From Rheinheimera tangshanensis (GTDB taxonomy: Bacteria; Pseudomonadota; Gammaproteobacteria; Enterobacterales; Alteromonadaceae), in assembly GCF_014645135.1 (NCBI RefSeq), contig NZ_BMLH01000006.1:124001-188000 (forward strand): a stretch of DNA of 64,000 nt, written 5' to 3'. The translations under genes were made by a program, and so were the position numbers. The notes beneath the pieces were generated by a model. That model made no database searches. It had not been told where the DNA came from and was given only the letters and a program-made list of their open reading frames with translations. This document shows, piece by piece, positions 33,435 through 43,165 of the stretch; the first letter of the stretch is position 1, and each line of letters begins with the position of its first letter.

Positions 33435-34472
33435 GTGACACAGTCGACACTAAGAGTACTGGCAGGAGCCACAGCTTTTGAGCATGTACAGCAATATGGT
33501 TTACGTCAGCAAGACATTGATTTGGTAGTGGGAGCCAGCGGTGGCCCTAAATGGTTTTGCTTATTTGGTTTGGACCAGTATCTATTCGGTGAATTTTTTA
33601 AGGACAGAACCTCAGCTTTATCTTTAGTCGGCAGTTCGGCTGGCGCCTGGCGTTTTGCCTGTGTCACACAGCAAAACCCTGCTGCTGCCACAGAACGTTT
33701 TGCTAAAGCCTACAGTAGCTTATGTTTTTCAGCTAACGCCAGTATTGATGAAATTACGGCCACTTCAGCTTCAGTGCTGGATCAGGTGTTTCCGAGTGAT
33801 GATGCTATTGTGCAGGTATTAAATAACCCTGTGCTGCAACTGAATTTTATTGCAGCCCGCGAAGTAAAAGTCCGAAAATCAGAACGCAAGGCTGCGCAAC
33901 TGCGACGTTTAATGCTGGCGGCTGGCGCTAACCTGCTCAAACCTGCCTTGCTGCAAAAATTTTATAAAAGAGTGGTGATGCAAAACCACAGTAACCCAAC
34001 TTTACTGCAGCGAGTACCCCATGAGGCTTATCCGCTGACTCTGGATAACTTTAAAGCGAGTTTACTGGCTTCAGGTTCTATTCCTATGGTGATGCACCCC
34101 GTCAAAGATCCGGCAGGCTTACCTGCAGGTTTATACATGGACGGTGGTTTGCTGGACTATCATCTGCCGCTGCCTTATCAGCAGGAAGGTTTGATTTTAT
34201 ATCCACACTTTTATCCGTACCTGATCCCCGGCTGGTTTGATAAATCCCTGCCCTGGCGTCGTGCCAAAGCAGCGCAGATGGACAAAATGATCCTGCTATG
34301 CCCGTCCAGCTCCTGGGTGAAGTCTTTGCCCTATGGCAAAATTCCGGACCGTAAAGATTTCGATAAACTCAAAGATACTCAGCGTCTTAGGTATTGGGCC
34401 ATAGTTCTGGAACGCTCAAAAGAGCTGGCGGACGACTTAAAATCCGGCAATTACCTGCTGGAAAAAATCTAG
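33435..34472 (+). CDS. Patatin-like phospholipase
   Basis: 345 residues of the patatin family. A glycine-rich oxyanion-type stretch GASGGPKW is at 33-40, nucleophile Ser68 in GSSAG (66-70), and the Asp of the catalytic dyad in YMDGGLLDYH (near 235). No signal peptide, so it would be cytosolic or secreted by another route; it should hydrolyse lipid acyl chains. The start is GTG with GAGGG about 10 bases upstream. A LysR gene follows 14 bp downstream and may regulate or co-transcribe with it. Confidence 0.88.
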   Translation: MTQSTLRVLAGATAFEHVQQYGLRQQDIDLVVGASGGPKWFCLFGLDQYLFGEFFKDRTSALSLVGSSAGAWRFACVTQQNPAAATERFAKAYSSLCFSANASIDEITATSASVLDQVFPSDDAIVQVLNNPVLQLNFIAAREVKVRKSERKAAQLRRLMLAAGANLLKPALLQKFYKRVVMQNHSNPTLLQRVPHEAYPLTLDNFKASLLASGSIPMVMHPVKDPAGLPAGLYMDGGLLDYHLPLPYQQEGLILYPHFYPYLIPGWFDKSLPWRRAKAAQMDKMILLCPSSSWVKSLPYGKIPDRKDFDKLKDTQRLRYWAIVLERSKELADDLKSGNYLLEKI

Positions 34473-34486
34473 TAAGGTGGCGATCT

Positions 34487-35380
34487 ATGGATAAACTTAG
34501 AGCTTTGACTGTGTTCCGCCGGGTGGTTGAACTCGGTAGTTTTAAAGCGGCAGCCGATGATTTGAATTTATCCAAAGCTGCTGTCAGTAAAAATATCTAT
34601 GAGCTGGAAGACTACCTGCAAAGTCCGTTGATCCAAAGAACTACTAGAAAACTGCATGTGACAGATCAGGGCAAATCCTATTACCAGCAGATCTGTCAGG
34701 TGTTGGACAGTCTGGCACAGGCCGATCTGTCTGTGCTCGAGTCCACTGACTCACTGAAAGGTAGTTTAAAAATCAGCGTACCTATGTCATTAGGTCTTGT
34801 CGAAATCAATCCGCTAATTTGTGCATTTATGCAACAACACCCTGCTCTTGCGATAGAGCTGTTGATGACGGATCACTATATCGACCTGATGGAGCAAGGT
34901 GTGGATATTGCCGTTCGGGGAGGTGCGACACTGGCGGATTCCAGTTTGCGCTCACGTAAACTGACCGATATAAAACGAGTGCTTTGTGCCTCTGCAGATT
35001 ATCTGAGACGATCCCCGCCTTTGCACAGTCCTGCCGATCTGAGCCAACATCAGTGTCTGGTTTATAGTTTATCCTCGTCAGCTCGACGCTGGAGTTTTAA
35101 AAAACAACTGCAACAACAAGATGTTGAGTTACCAGTCAGTCGTTATACCGTCAATAACGGTTTGGCCTTGGCACAAACGGCAAAACTGGGCCATGGCATA
35201 GCATTATTACCGGAGTATTTTGTCAAACAGGCGCTCGCTCAAGGTGAGCTGCAACAGGTGTTGCCGGATTGGCAGACAGAACAGCATTCGCTGTACATCA
35301 TTTATCCTTATCACAAAGAGCAATCTCAAAAAGTCAGAGCTTTTATCGATTTTATGCTACTGCACTATAGTCAAATATGA
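34487..35380 (+). CDS. LysR-type transcriptional regulator
   Basis: 297 residues from the ATG at 34487 (AAGGTGG upstream). The N-terminal winged helix-turn-helix begins MDKLRALTVFRRVVELGSFK with AAADDLNLSKAAVSKNIYEL, and the C-terminal two-lobe effector domain follows. It belongs to the large LTTR branch with LTVF/VVELGSF starts, often repressors/activators of nearby genes. The target is unknown. It is 14 bp after the patatin gene on the same strand, not divergent as is usual for LysR. Confidence 0.93.
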   Translation: MDKLRALTVFRRVVELGSFKAAADDLNLSKAAVSKNIYELEDYLQSPLIQRTTRKLHVTDQGKSYYQQICQVLDSLAQADLSVLESTDSLKGSLKISVPMSLGLVEINPLICAFMQQHPALAIELLMTDHYIDLMEQGVDIAVRGGATLADSSLRSRKLTDIKRVLCASADYLRRSPPLHSPADLSQHQCLVYSLSSSARRWSFKKQLQQQDVELPVSRYTVNNGLALAQTAKLGHGIALLPEYFVKQALAQGELQQVLPDWQTEQHSLYIIYPYHKEQSQKVRAFIDFMLLHYSQI

Positions 35381-35558
35381 GGCTAAATCTCAGCGAGCCA
35401 CTCGGTATGGGATAACAGCCAGGCTCTGAGAACCCATTCATAGTTCACCATAAGTAAACAATTCATCCACCAAACCGCTATTTATATTGAATTTAGTAGA
35501 AATTACACTGACTCAGAACACAGCAGTTTTCTATTTTTCTGGATCAGGAGATCTCCGA

Positions 35559-36368
35559 ATGAACCTTTGGCACAAACTAATGGCAGTGGCTTTACTCTCC
35601 AGCTTGCCATGGACTCAAAGCACAGCACAAACTCACTCTGACAGCCGACAATTAACCTTGTCCTACAGCGATGGCAGACCGGCAACTCAAGGCCTGGAGC
35701 AGGTCAATCAGGTATTGAGGTCTATTGGTGTCAGAGTCAGTACTGTGGCAATACCACAACAGGCAAAAGCTGTAATAGCTCAGGCAAAACAGCGGGCGCT
35801 AACTAAACAAGAGAGCGAGCAGTTGATTGCGCACTTTGCGTTGCACAGAGGTGATCTGCTGGAACAGATCAAATTAGCGGGCCGCGAGGCTGCAGCTCCA
35901 CGAGGTGGTTTTTTATCCACCTCAGAAAAAGGTGTGGCGCCTTACCCTAAGGTCTACGATATGAAGGCGATGGCACCGGAACTGGTGCATTATCTGCAGA
36001 AAAAGTTTGGTAAGCTACATGTCAACAGTGCCGACAATGGGGTAGGCATCGATGAAGTGATGACCATAGTGTCGGGTGGCGCCTGGACCTGGTTTTTTGT
36101 ATTACCTGACAATACTACGGCTAAACTGACCTTAGGTTATGTACCAGCGGATGGTGACGCCTGGCGTATCAGCTATCCGGGTTTAGTACCTCATGGCGGT
36201 TTCTTCGACGCGCCTTATGGCCTGGTTGTGGCATATGCGCATGGGCCAGAACATTTCGTGATGCGTTATGAGGAGCCCGCTGTACAAGGTGCAGAAACGC
36301 TGGGCACCAATCCCTGGATTAACTTTAATTATGAAAAACCTGAATTATTAACTCAGATAAAACCCTAG
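35559..36368 (+). CDS. Exported hypothetical protein
   Basis: 269 residues from the ATG at 35559 (AGGAG about eight bases upstream); this start opens a signal peptide (MNLWHKLMAVALLSSLPW, cleavage near STA-QT). The mature part has no cysteines in obvious pairs and ends in a compact domain (GLVVAYAHGPEHFVMRYEEP, WINFNYEKPELL). Not recognised; plausibly a periplasmic sugar- or ligand-binding protein but no evidence. Ends at a terminator and is followed by a DUF1349 gene. Confidence 0.7.
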   Translation: MNLWHKLMAVALLSSLPWTQSTAQTHSDSRQLTLSYSDGRPATQGLEQVNQVLRSIGVRVSTVAIPQQAKAVIAQAKQRALTKQESEQLIAHFALHRGDLLEQIKLAGREAAAPRGGFLSTSEKGVAPYPKVYDMKAMAPELVHYLQKKFGKLHVNSADNGVGIDEVMTIVSGGAWTWFFVLPDNTTAKLTLGYVPADGDAWRISYPGLVPHGGFFDAPYGLVVAYAHGPEHFVMRYEEPAVQGAETLGTNPWINFNYEKPELLTQIKP

Positions 36369-36381
36369 CGTCAAAACAACA

Positions 36382-36406
36382 AAAGCCGGGCCTGTGACCC
36401 GGCTTT
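36382..36406 (+). terminator. Terminator after the exported hypothetical
   Basis: AAAGCCGGG (36382-36390) and CCCGGCTTT (36398-36406) around a 7-base loop; the stem ends in TTT with little beyond. Positioned between the two plus-strand genes. Confidence 0.75.
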
Positions 36407-36425
36407 GCTAGTCAAAGGAGATAAA

Positions 36426-36989
36426 ATGGCAAACTCTTCTCAATGGTTCAACCCGCCCAAGCAGTATTCGGACGGGCCACTGCTACGATTTACCACAGCA
36501 GCCCACACAGACTTTTGGCAACATACGCATTATCACTTTTACCGCGACAATGGCCATTTCTATTATTGGCAAAGTACTGCTGAGCAGTTATCTCTGCTTG
36601 TTGAAGTACAAGTAAACGCCAATAGCAAGTTCGATCAGGCTGGTATTATGCTGAGAAAAGATGCCCATAATTGGTTAAAAATCTCAGCGGAATGGCTATC
36701 AAAAGACCAGGCAGCGCTGGGCTCAGTGAATACACAAAACGGAAAATCAGACTGGGCCAGCCAAAGCATCAAACCAGCGACAAACTGGACCTTAAAAGTT
36801 GAAATTTCACAGCAGGACGCTGTGATCTTCGCCTTACTGGGCGAAGAATGGCAGCAACTGAGAGTATTGGATATCAGCCATATCAGAGATAAAGACGAGA
36901 TTTGCATTGGTATTTACGGCTGCAGTCCGGATGGGCCGGGCTGCGAGGTCAGGGTTCAACGAGTCGAGTTTCACGAGTCGGTTTTATAA
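36426..36989 (+). CDS. DUF1349 family protein
   Basis: 187 residues from the ATG at 36426 (AGGAG five bases upstream). The sequence (FDQAGIMLRKDAHNWLKISAEW, SVNTQNGKSDW, GCSPDGPGCEVRVQRVEF) fits DUF1349, a concanavalin-like beta-sandwich of unknown role, often a stand-alone cytoplasmic protein. No signal peptide. Its 3' end overlaps the opposing acetyltransferase gene by 6 bp. Confidence 0.85.
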   Translation: MANSSQWFNPPKQYSDGPLLRFTTAAHTDFWQHTHYHFYRDNGHFYYWQSTAEQLSLLVEVQVNANSKFDQAGIMLRKDAHNWLKISAEWLSKDQAALGSVNTQNGKSDWASQSIKPATNWTLKVEISQQDAVIFALLGEEWQQLRVLDISHIRDKDEICIGIYGCSPDGPGCEVRVQRVEFHESVL

Positions 36990-37481
36990 AGAGCAGAGCA
37001 TATAACTGGCTATCTCAGGTAAATAAGTCTTCAGAATAGCCTGCTGATCCGCACTTAAATTCACGACTTTGACAAAACCTTGTTTTGCCCAGTAGCTTTC
37101 AGCACCCTGCACAGCAACCAAAGCCATCGCCTGCAAGCCCATGCCTTTGGCTTCAGCTCTGGCATGAGCCAGTAACTTCGGAGCCAAGGACTGGCCGCGA
37201 AACTCACTGGAAATCGCCATATCATGCAGATACAAACAGTTGGTGTTTTGATACAAAGGAAAAGCCGCAGCTAAAGGCGTGATACTGCCAAGCACCGAAG
37301 GATAAGCCAGCAGGTACCCTGCCATTTGCTGGTCAACAAAATAACCCCAGCAGGTTTGATGAAACACTGAAATCCGCTCAGCCATCACAGTCGCAGATTC
37401 AACCAGTTCCTGGCTGTAACAATTCTGCTGCACCTGCATAAGTTGAGGCACATCAGCAGCGGATAAAACGGTTATAGCCAT
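36984..37481 (-). CDS. GNAT-family N-acetyltransferase
   Basis: 165 residues from the ATG at 37481; an upstream in-frame ATG at 37505 would add eight hydrophobic residues but is not better supported. The GNAT core is clear: LHDMAISSEFRGQSLAPKLL (acetyl-CoA loop, R/QxxGxG/A-like) and the later ALVAVQGAESYWAKQGF beta6-beta7 region. Acetylates an unknown amine from acetyl-CoA. Stands alone. Confidence 0.85.
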   Translation of the reverse strand: MAITVLSAADVPQLMQVQQNCYSQELVESATVMAERISVFHQTCWGYFVDQQMAGYLLAYPSVLGSITPLAAAFPLYQNTNCLYLHDMAISSEFRGQSLAPKLLAHARAEAKGMGLQAMALVAVQGAESYWAKQGFVKVVNLSADQQAILKTYLPEIASYMLCSL

Positions 37482-37562
37482 CAGATACACCAATAAAAAT
37501 GCCACCAGCTCTTATAGAGACAAGTGGCTTCTCAGACAACAGACTCCAGAGTATATCGAGTT

Positions 37563-37967
37563 TTAGTTCAGACTCTTTAACAGTGTCTGATCTAAACCAT
37601 CTCCGGTTAATAACTTAACTATGGCTTTGCAATGATCCAGCGTGAAATCACCTTCACTGATTTGCAGGTTTAAGGCTTCACGGCGTTTTTGCACTACACC
37701 GGACAAGGTTTTATTGTCAGCGTCTGCGCCTTTTAATTTCTGCTCTAACTTAGTCAGCCATGGATACAGCTGCTTTTCTGCATCATAAGCCTGCTGGCGA
37801 ATTTCCGGATGATAGTCTTCGCAGGCATTGAGATTTAACAAGTAAAAATTCAGATAACCGGCAACGGTCAGATACTGGTAGTCTACTGTTTCAGCTTTCA
37901 CTGCAGAAGACAGCGTTGCAGAACTTAAACATAAAGCGGCGAACAGACTGTAACCTAACTTCTTCAT
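37563..37967 (-). CDS. Small periplasmic hypothetical protein
   Basis: 134 residues with a signal peptide (cleavage near VKA-ET). The mature 110 residues are helical with two cysteines (NACEDYH and LDHCKAIV), possibly a disulfide. Not recognised. GGGGAG lies a few bases before the ATG. It lies between the acetyltransferase and a hairpin after prpF. Confidence 0.65.
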   Translation of the reverse strand: MKKLGYSLFAALCLSSATLSSAVKAETVDYQYLTVAGYLNFYLLNLNACEDYHPEIRQQAYDAEKQLYPWLTKLEQKLKGADADNKTLSGVVQKRREALNLQISEGDFTLDHCKAIVKLLTGDGLDQTLLKSLN

Positions 37968-38047
37968 CTAAGGCTCCCCTAAAAAATCGTAAATTCGATA
38001 ATCAATCTACAGAGAATAACCTGCCTTTTCAACAAGGCAGGGTATTT

Positions 38048-38083
38048 ATAAGCCGTAAATTTAGAATTTAGGTTACGGCTTAT
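38048..38083. terminator. Inverted repeat after prpF
   Basis: ATAAGCCGTAA (38048-38058) and TTACGGCTTAT (38073-38083) form a perfect 11-bp stem with a 14-base loop, just beyond the prpF stop. There is no minus-strand T-run, so it may stabilise the mRNA end rather than terminate by itself. Confidence 0.6.
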
Positions 38084-38105
38084 CAGTTTTTGTATTTAGG
38101 TGAGA

Positions 38106-39299
38106 TTAAAACGTCTCAGCAGGCACCCGCACCCAACCTTCCATCAATACCCTGGCACTGCGGCTCATGATAGCTTTGGTGACTTTCCACTCGCCAGCTA
38201 CCAATGCCGCTTCAGCCCCAACCCTTAAAGTGCCAGACGGATGACCGAAACGTACGGCTTTGCGTTTAACACCACCAGCGGCCTGATTGACTAAAGTGCC
38301 CGGAATTGCAGCTGCAGTGCCTATAGCCACAGCAGCAGTGCCCATCATGGCATGGTGCAATTTGCCCATCGACAAAGCCCGCACTACTAAATCTATATCT
38401 GCTGTAGTCACGGCTTTACCACTGGACGAAACATAATCTGTTGCTGGCGAGACAAAAGCTATCTTAGGCGTATGCTGACGGGTTTTAGCTTCGTCTATAT
38501 GAGTAATTAAGCCCATTTTCACCGCACCATAAGCGCGGATAGTTTCAAACATAGCCAAAGCTTTGGCATCGCTATTAATGGCGTCCTGCAGCTCTGTGCC
38601 TGTGTACCCAATATCTTTGGCGTTAACAAAAATAGTTGGAATACCGGCGTTGATCAGTGTGGCTTTAAATGTACCTACGCCTAGCACGTCCAAATCATCC
38701 ACTAAGTTACCCGTCGGGAACATAGAGCCACCGCCCTCGCCGTCTTCATCGGCGGCAGGGTCGATAAATTCCAGTTGCACTTCAGCGGCAGGAAAGGTCA
38801 CCCCATCCAGTTCAAAGTCACCACTTTCTTGTACTTCGCCGTTGATCATCGGTACATGAGCAATAATGGTTTTGCCAATATTAGCCTGCCAAATCCGCAC
38901 TGTAGCTTTGCCGTTTTGTGGAATACGGCGCTCATCGACTAAACCTGCGCTGATGGCGAAGGAGCCGACAGCGGCGGATAAATTGCCGCAGTTACCGCTC
39001 CAATCAACAAAAGCTTTATCGATAGAGACCTGGCCAAACAGATAATCCACATCATGATCGGCTTTGCTGCTTTTGGCTAAAATCACAGTTTTGCTGGTAC
39101 TGGACGTAGCGCCGCCCATACCGTCAATTTGTTTACCGTACGGATCAGGGCTACCAATCACCCGCAGCAGCAGCGCATCACGCGCCGCTCCCGGAGTTTG
39201 TGCTGCCTCCGGCAAATCCTGCAAACGGAAAAATACGCCTTTGCTGGTGCCACCACGGATATAAGTGGCCGGTATTTTAATTTGTGGCAAATAGCTCAT
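38106..39299 (-). CDS. prpF: 2-methylaconitate cis-trans isomerase PrpF
   Basis: 397 residues of the DUF453/PrpF family. Opens IPATYIRGGTSKGVFF, with GIDGMGGATSSTSKT and NCGNLSAAVGSFAI segments typical of the diaminopimelate-epimerase-like fold. In organisms using AcnD instead of PrpD, PrpF isomerises the trans-2-methylaconitate so the cycle can proceed. AGGGAAAA precedes the ATG; only 8 bp separate it from acnD. Last gene of the prp operon. Confidence 0.95.
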   Translation of the reverse strand: MSYLPQIKIPATYIRGGTSKGVFFRLQDLPEAAQTPGAARDALLLRVIGSPDPYGKQIDGMGGATSSTSKTVILAKSSKADHDVDYLFGQVSIDKAFVDWSGNCGNLSAAVGSFAISAGLVDERRIPQNGKATVRIWQANIGKTIIAHVPMINGEVQESGDFELDGVTFPAAEVQLEFIDPAADEDGEGGGSMFPTGNLVDDLDVLGVGTFKATLINAGIPTIFVNAKDIGYTGTELQDAINSDAKALAMFETIRAYGAVKMGLITHIDEAKTRQHTPKIAFVSPATDYVSSSGKAVTTADIDLVVRALSMGKLHHAMMGTAAVAIGTAAAIPGTLVNQAAGGVKRKAVRFGHPSGTLRVGAEAALVAGEWKVTKAIMSRSARVLMEGWVRVPAETF

Positions 39300-39307
39300 A
39301 GTTTTCC

Positions 39308-41896
39308 CTACACCTTAGCTTCAAGGAAGTCTTTGGCAAAACGCTGTAACACGCCACCAGCTTCATAAATAGACACTTCTTCCGCTGTATCCAAACGACA
39401 AGTTACTGGCACCTGCAGCACTTCACCATTTTTGCGCGTCACCACTAAAGTCAGAGTTGTGCGAGGTGTACGTTCACCTAAAACGTCATAACTTTCTGTG
39501 CCATCCAACCCTAAGGTTTTACGGTTCACACCTGCTTTAAACTCCAGCGGCAATACCCCCATACCCACTAAGTTGGTACGGTGAATACGCTCGAAGCCTT
39601 CAGCTACTATGACTTCAACACCTGCTAACCGCACGCCTTTGGCCGCCCAGTCCCGGCTGGAACCCTGACCATAATCAGCACCAGCAATAATGATCAAAGG
39701 TTGCTTACGCTGCATATAAGTTTCAATGGCTTCCCACATCCGGGTGACTTTACCTTCAGGCTCAATACGGGTTAACGATCCTTGTTTGACTTTGCCATCC
39801 ACCACTGCCATTTCGTTAATCAGCTTAGGGTTGGCAAAAGTAGCTCGCTGCGCTGTTAAGTGATCGCCGCGGTGAGTAGCATAAGAGTTAAAATCTTCTT
39901 CCGGCAGCCCCATTTTATGCAGGTATTCACCGGCCGCGCTGTCCATCATAATGGCATTGGATGGTGATAAATGGTCTGTGGTGATGTTATCGCCAAGCAC
40001 GGCCAGCGCCTTCATGCCCTTCATAGTGCGCTCACCAGCCAGTGCGCCTTCCCAATACGGTGGGCGACGGATATAAGTGCTTTGCGCACGCCAGTCGTAC
40101 AGCGGGCTGATTTTTTCGCCGTAATCAACCGACAATGCAAACATAGGCTCATAAACTTTGCGGAACTGTTCAGGTTTGACGCTGCTTGCAACCACAGCAT
40201 CAATTTCAGCATCGCTTGGCCAAATGTCTTTTAAGCGAATTTCCTTACCATCTTTATCAAGCCCCAGCACATCTTTTTCAATATCAAAACGGATAGTACC
40301 GGCTATAGCATAAGCCACCACAAGCGCAGGAGAAGCTAAGAACGCCTGCTTGGCATAAGGATGAATACGGCCATCAAAGTTGCGGTTGCCAGACAATACA
40401 GCTGTGGCGTATAAATCACGCTCGATCAGCTCTTTTTGGATGACTGGATCCAAAGCACCACTCATCCCGTTACAAGTGGTACAGGCAAAAGCCACTATGC
40501 CAAAACCTAAGCTCTCTAAGTCGCCTAATAAATTGGCTTCTTTTAAATACAGCTCAACAGTTTTCGAACCAGGCGCTAAGGAGCTTTTCACCCAGGGTTT
40601 ACGGCTTAAACCTTTGGCCTTGGCGTTGCGCGCCAATAAGCCAGCCGCTATGACGTTACGTGGGTTACTGGTGTTGGTGCAGCTGGTAATAGCAGCAATA
40701 ATCACAGCGCCATCCGGCATTAAGCCAGGCTCGTTTTCTACCACACCACTAATGCCTTTAGCGGCTAAATCGCTGGTTGATACTCGGGCATGAGGATTGG
40801 AAGGACCAGCAATAGTGCGGCCGACACTGGATAAATCAAAACGAATCACACGCTCGTATTCTGCTGTTTTTAAACTGTCGGACCATAAACCTGCAGTTTT
40901 GGCGTAGGTTTCCACCAATTTGACTTGCGCTGGTTCACGGCCTGTCAGGGTTAGATAATCCAGAGTTTGCTGATCGATAGAGAACATAGCGGCAGTAGCG
41001 CCATATTCCGGCGTCATATTGGAGATCGTAGCGCGGTCGCCTAAACTTAGGCTGCTTGCGCCTTCACCAAAAAACTCCAGATAAGCAGACACCACTTTTT
41101 CTTTGCGTAAAAACTCAGTCAAAGCCAGCACAATGTCGGTTGCCATAATGCCGGGCTGTGCTTTGCCGGTCAGCTCCACGCCAATAATATCTGGCAGACG
41201 CATCCAGGAGGCACGGCCTAACATCACGCTTTCCGCTTCTAAGCCGCCTACCCCAATAGCAATAACACCCAGCGCATCGACATGAGGCGTATGGCTGTCG
41301 GTACCGACTAAGGTATCAGGGAAAGCCACACCATCTATAGCGTGAATAACTGGCGACATCCGCTCTAAATTGATCTGGTGCATAATGCCGTTACCCGGGG
41401 GTATTACATCGACATTTTTGAAGGCTTTTTTGGTCCAGTTAATAAAGTGGAATCTGTCGTCGTTGCGTCTGTCTTCAATAGCGCGGTTTTTCTCAAAAGC
41501 ATCTTTTTCAAAACCACCATGCTCGACAGCCAACGAGTGATCGACAATCAGCTGAGTGGGCACTACGGGGTTTACTTTGGCCGGATCGCCGCCTTGCAAG
41601 GCTATCGCATCACGCAGGCCAGCTAAATCCACTAAAGCGGTTTGACCTAAAATGTCGTGGCACACCACACGGGCCGGAAACCATGGAAAATCCAGATCCT
41701 GCTTGCGGTAAATCAGCTGTTTTAACGAATCAGTTAAAGTCGCTGGATCGCAGCGGCGCACTAAGTTTTCGGCATGAACACGGGAGGTATAAGGCAATTT
41801 GGCATAAGAGCCAGGTTCAATAGCGTTGCATGCAGCTTCTGCATCAAAATAATCCAGGTTAGTGCCTGGTAAGTGTTTACGGTAATTAGAATTCAT
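39308..41896 (-). CDS. acnD: Fe/S-dependent 2-methylisocitrate dehydratase AcnD
   Basis: 862 residues of the aconitase superfamily, AcnD type. The iron-sulfur ligands are in AITSCTNTSNPRNV and FACTTCNGMSG; the swivel domain near the C-terminus has GADYGQGSSRDWAAKG. It dehydrates 2-methylcitrate to 2-methylaconitate with PrpF as partner, replacing PrpD. Start ATG, no strong ribosome site. A 12-bp-stem hairpin lies between it and prpC, within the operon. Confidence 0.96.
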   Translation of the reverse strand: MNSNYRKHLPGTNLDYFDAEAACNAIEPGSYAKLPYTSRVHAENLVRRCDPATLTDSLKQLIYRKQDLDFPWFPARVVCHDILGQTALVDLAGLRDAIALQGGDPAKVNPVVPTQLIVDHSLAVEHGGFEKDAFEKNRAIEDRRNDDRFHFINWTKKAFKNVDVIPPGNGIMHQINLERMSPVIHAIDGVAFPDTLVGTDSHTPHVDALGVIAIGVGGLEAESVMLGRASWMRLPDIIGVELTGKAQPGIMATDIVLALTEFLRKEKVVSAYLEFFGEGASSLSLGDRATISNMTPEYGATAAMFSIDQQTLDYLTLTGREPAQVKLVETYAKTAGLWSDSLKTAEYERVIRFDLSSVGRTIAGPSNPHARVSTSDLAAKGISGVVENEPGLMPDGAVIIAAITSCTNTSNPRNVIAAGLLARNAKAKGLSRKPWVKSSLAPGSKTVELYLKEANLLGDLESLGFGIVAFACTTCNGMSGALDPVIQKELIERDLYATAVLSGNRNFDGRIHPYAKQAFLASPALVVAYAIAGTIRFDIEKDVLGLDKDGKEIRLKDIWPSDAEIDAVVASSVKPEQFRKVYEPMFALSVDYGEKISPLYDWRAQSTYIRRPPYWEGALAGERTMKGMKALAVLGDNITTDHLSPSNAIMMDSAAGEYLHKMGLPEEDFNSYATHRGDHLTAQRATFANPKLINEMAVVDGKVKQGSLTRIEPEGKVTRMWEAIETYMQRKQPLIIIAGADYGQGSSRDWAAKGVRLAGVEVIVAEGFERIHRTNLVGMGVLPLEFKAGVNRKTLGLDGTESYDVLGERTPRTTLTLVVTRKNGEVLQVPVTCRLDTAEEVSIYEAGGVLQRFAKDFLEAKV

Positions 41897-41932
41897 GGCG
41901 TGGCCACTCAGTTAAATTGTTTACTTTAGATC

Positions 41933-41961
41933 CTACAAAAGCCCACTAAGGGCTTTTGTAG
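41933..41961 (-). promoter_or_regulatory. Hairpin/attenuator-like element between prpC and acnD
   Basis: CTACAAAAGCCC (41933-41944) and GGGCTTTTGTAG (41950-41961) pair perfectly around ACTAA. In the minus-strand mRNA it reads A-tract, GCCC stem, GGGC, U-tract, resembling an intrinsic terminator inside the operon. It may lower acnD-prpF expression or protect the upstream mRNA. Confidence 0.65.
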
Positions 41962-41979
41962 TTTGGGTGCTTTTTGTGC

Positions 41980-43107
41980 TTAACGGCTTGATAGTGGCGT
42001 TACACTACGTGGTTCCACACCTGTATATTCAGCACTTGGGCGAATAATACGGTTGTCCGCACGTTGTTCCATTACATGCGCAGCCCAGCCTGTTAAACGT
42101 GAACAGACAAAAATAGGCGTAAACAGCTTGGTTGGAATACCCATGTAGTTGTAAGCCGAAGCGTGGAAGAAATCGGCGTTACAGAACAGTTTTTTCTCAC
42201 GCCACATTACCGCTTCACAGCGCACAGAAATATCGTACAAGGAGGTATTGCCGTTAGCTTTACCCAGCTTTTCTGACCATTCTTTGATCACAGCATTACG
42301 TGGGTCAGACTCGGCATAAATGGCATGGCCAAACCCCATGATTTTTTCTTTCCGTTCCAGCATGCCCATTAACTTGGTTTCGGCATCATCCGGATTATCC
42401 ATCTTTTCAATCAGTTCCATCGCCGCTTCGTTGGCGCCACCATGCAGAGGGCCACGTAATGAACCAATAGCGCCAGTGATACACGAGTGCATATCACTTA
42501 AGGTCGATGCACAAACACGGGCAGTGAAGGTAGACGCATTAAACTCATGCTCTGCGTATAAAATCAGCGACGAGTTCATTACATCTGTATGCAGCTGAGT
42601 TGGTTTTTCACCATGTAAAGTCCAGAGGAACTGCTCGGCAATAGAATCGGCCGCTGTTTCCACCTCAATGCGCTGGCCTTTATGGCTGAAGTTATACCAG
42701 TAGTTAATTAAGCCAGGGAAAATCGCCAGTAACCGGTCGGTCGCATCCTGTTGCTGAGCAAAACTCTGTTCAGTTTCTAAGTTGCCTAACATAGAGCAAC
42801 CCGTGCGCATTACATCCATAGGATGGGCAGAAGCAGGAATTCGTTCCAGCACTTCTTTGAGTGCCTGTGGCAGGTTACGCATAGCTTTTAAACGTTTTTT
42901 GTACGCAGCCAGTTCAGCTTCGTTCGGTAACTCGCCTTTTAAAATCAGGTGCGCTACTTCTTCAAATTCACAGTGAGCGGCTAAGTCTTTGACGTCGTAA
43001 CCACGATAGGTCAAGCCTGAACCTGTTTTGCCTACTGTGGATAAAGCGGTTTTACCTGCGATTTGGCCACGTAAGCCTGCGCCTGATAATTCTTTTGCGT
43101 TCGCCAT
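41980..43107 (-). CDS. prpC: 2-methylcitrate synthase PrpC
   Basis: 375 residues, citrate-synthase fold with the PrpC-type short N-terminus. Active-site His residues lie in the GAIGSLRGPLHGGANE and MGFGHAIY segments, and a late Asp in the DFFHASAYNY region. Condenses propionyl-CoA with oxaloacetate to 2-methylcitrate, the first step of propionate oxidation. GGAGAGAC precedes the ATG. Second gene after prpB. Confidence 0.96.
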   Translation of the reverse strand: MANAKELSGAGLRGQIAGKTALSTVGKTGSGLTYRGYDVKDLAAHCEFEEVAHLILKGELPNEAELAAYKKRLKAMRNLPQALKEVLERIPASAHPMDVMRTGCSMLGNLETEQSFAQQQDATDRLLAIFPGLINYWYNFSHKGQRIEVETAADSIAEQFLWTLHGEKPTQLHTDVMNSSLILYAEHEFNASTFTARVCASTLSDMHSCITGAIGSLRGPLHGGANEAAMELIEKMDNPDDAETKLMGMLERKEKIMGFGHAIYAESDPRNAVIKEWSEKLGKANGNTSLYDISVRCEAVMWREKKLFCNADFFHASAYNYMGIPTKLFTPIFVCSRLTGWAAHVMEQRADNRIIRPSAEYTGVEPRSVTPLSSR

Positions 43108-43165
43108 CTTGTCTCTCCGTTTTTAATTTGTTCTGTTGATTTATTGAATGCTGTAGTTATTGTTT

